From: CAYRSA01 sp964494845
Lineage (GTDB): Bacteria > Patescibacteriota > Saccharimonadia > Saccharimonadales > JAGQNJ01
DNA length: 5,495 bases
Assembly (NCBI GenBank): GCA_964494845.1
Contig: CAZBSC010000036.1
Location: 1-5,495 of the forward strand
Direction of reading: 5' to 3'
Under the pieces are notes generated by a model. The model saw only the letters and a list, made by a program, of their open reading frames with translations, did not search any database and was not told where the DNA came from. Each line of letters begins with the position of its first letter. Within the stretch, counting starts at the first letter, position 1. A program made the position numbers and the translations under genes. Below, piece after piece: positions 4,241-5,495 of the stretch.

Positions 4241-5495
4241 ATGTCAGCAAATATAATAACTATAAAACAACTAGCAGAATATTGTCGCGATTATGTCGAC
4301 CTAGTTTCTCCGAGTGTTATGTCTCGGGGAGGGAAACGAGTTAGATTACCGTCAGATGTTTTTAGCGCAGAGCCTCTTTTACGAAAAGTGGCAGATATGG
4401 ACTACGAAGATCAGGTGATACTTCCAATAAATCTATCCACAAAACTTGATGATCTATCTATACAAAGCGAAGGAGAGGATAGTAAGTCGGGTGAAAGTGT
4501 CGAGAGAGATCTTGCAATTGCGCGTGATCTCGATGATGTTTATAGAAAATACGAAACTAACAGCTTTACTAAGCAAATCTCACTCCAGTTCGGCCATATT
4601 TCGTTCAAAGGCATCCCGAACTTTGGTGATGAGGATGATGAACTAGAAGGCGGGCATAAAAGTGCCGATGGTTATTTGTTCTCGGTTCCGATAGTACTAA
4701 CTTATCGGGATTCTGCCGGCAAGAGAACATACCAAGTTAAGGTTGACGATACACTCATTAAAACAAATATTAGCTTCGTAAAAAACTACATGAAAATAGA
4801 GTATCGTGATGAGCTATATAAGTTTGTTGCGCTCGATGCAAACGAAGAAAACTCGAGTGTGCCGCTGAGCCGTTCGTATGTCGATGAGCTCTGGGCAAAG
4901 ATTGCAGTCTACCTACAATATTCCGAAGCAATTGATATTAGTAAAACTCCAGATATGACTGATGTAATAATTGCACTCGAGCCAAAAGCAAATTATTTTT
5001 TATCTCAAGATCTTGCGGGAATTATTGATGCCGCAGATGATGAAAAGCTTAGTGAAACATCTCTCTCTGCCTGGGTCGACAAAGACGAGAAGTACATCAC
5101 TGAGTCTATAGATGATTCGGGTGAGCATGAATTATTCTTCCCATTCCCTTACGATAAGTATCAGCTCCAAGTGCTGACTAAAGTTAAAAACAAAGGCATG
5201 ATTGTAGAAGGTCCCCCTGGAACCGGTAAGTCACAGACGATTTCCAACATTCTTGTTCATCTCGCGGCCTCAGGGAAAAAAGTGCTTTTTGTTAGCCAGA
5301 AAGACCAAGCAGTCCGTGGCGTAAAAGATAAACTCAAAACTCTAGATATTCCGTATTTATTCGGGTACATGCCTGACAGGTCTTCAAAACTCCATACAGA
5401 TCAAGACGAAAAGGACAGTGCAACATATGCACTCCGAGGTATCTCGCAGTCCTATCTGGACACTGTTTCGGAAAAAGACCCTCGAGAATTTCTAT
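4241..5495 (+). CDS. Superfamily 1 DNA/RNA helicase, N-terminal part (truncated by window end)
   Basis: The first 418 residues are open from ATG 4241 to the window edge with no stop. A Q-motif-like PFPYDKYQLQVL is followed by Walker A GPPGTGKS (324-331) and ISNILVHLAASGKKVLFVSQKDQAV, whose order and wording are typical of Upf1/DNA2-like SF1 helicases (COG1112 group, AAA_11-type ATPase). ATP hydrolysis would drive movement along nucleic acid. Some 320 residues precede Walker A. They contain an acidic stretch around 80-100, a likely beta-rich section (about 110-210) and no domain I recognise. Walker B, motifs III-VI and any C-terminal nuclease (relatives often carry PLD-like or other nuclease domains) lie beyond the edge. 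It follows the HNH gene by 21 nt on the same strand and probably shares its transcript. A role in DNA translocation for the neighbouring nuclease is inferred. Confidence 0.9.
   Translation, partial: MSANIITIKQLAEYCRDYVDLVSPSVMSRGGKRVRLPSDVFSAEPLLRKVADMDYEDQVILPINLSTKLDDLSIQSEGEDSKSGESVERDLAIARDLDDVYRKYETNSFTKQISLQFGHISFKGIPNFGDEDDELEGGHKSADGYLFSVPIVLTYRDSAGKRTYQVKVDDTLIKTNISFVKNYMKIEYRDELYKFVALDANEENSSVPLSRSYVDELWAKIAVYLQYSEAIDISKTPDMTDVIIALEPKANYFLSQDLAGIIDAADDEKLSETSLSAWVDKDEKYITESIDDSGEHELFFPFPYDKYQLQVLTKVKNKGMIVEGPPGTGKSQTISNILVHLAASGKKVLFVSQKDQAVRGVKDKLKTLDIPYLFGYMPDRSSKLHTDQDEKDSATYALRGISQSYLDTVSEKDPREFL

Noticed and set aside
4446..4646. Plus-strand 66-codon frame inside the helicase gene
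   Set aside because: It is an alternative frame within the helicase coding sequence, which is open across the whole interval.

Overview
This window comes from a bacterial chromosome or large replicon. It has standard-code genes, weak AGAG/GGAG Shine-Dalgarno sites and compact operon spacing. I cannot name the organism. The aldo/keto reductase is too widespread to place it, and no rRNA, tRNA or other marker gene is present. No in-frame TGA has to be read as an amino acid, so recoded lineages are not indicated.

Layout, left to right, all complete genes on the + strand: (1) 1-375 is mostly intergenic, with a possible tiny 5' fragment of a minus-strand gene at the left edge, several hairpins and a putative promoter. 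(2) About 376-1434 encodes an aldo/keto reductase, whose catalytic Asp position reads Glu. (3) 1435-1837 is a 403-nt gap packed with palindromes, including a 95-nt nested cruciform; it ends in a second copy of the promoter-bearing repeat found upstream of the reductase. (4) 1838 to the right edge is a tight three-gene cluster: an EcoRI-family adenine-specific DNA methyltransferase, a DUF262 protein fused to a C-terminal HNH nuclease, and a superfamily 1 helicase with a long N-terminal extension, cut off by the window end just after Walker A.

The last three genes are separated by 3 and 21 nt and are very probably one transcript. A modifying methylase, a DUF262/HNH nuclease and an SF1 helicase together look like an anti-phage restriction-modification-type system. 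The inferred logic is that the methylase marks self DNA, the DUF262 domain senses or licenses, the HNH domain cuts, and the helicase translocates on or unwinds the target. The chemistry of each part follows from family membership. Their joint action is inference, and the helicase C-terminus and any further genes lie outside the window.

The most unusual non-coding signal is that two unrelated genes share a diverged (about 79% identical) upstream repeat. Its putative -35 and -10 hexamers and their 17-nt spacing are kept while the spacer has changed. A separate 21-nt exact repeat sits further upstream of both genes. Sampled base composition is lower in G+C in the defence-like cluster (about 40%) than in the reductase (about 50%), which fits separate origins.
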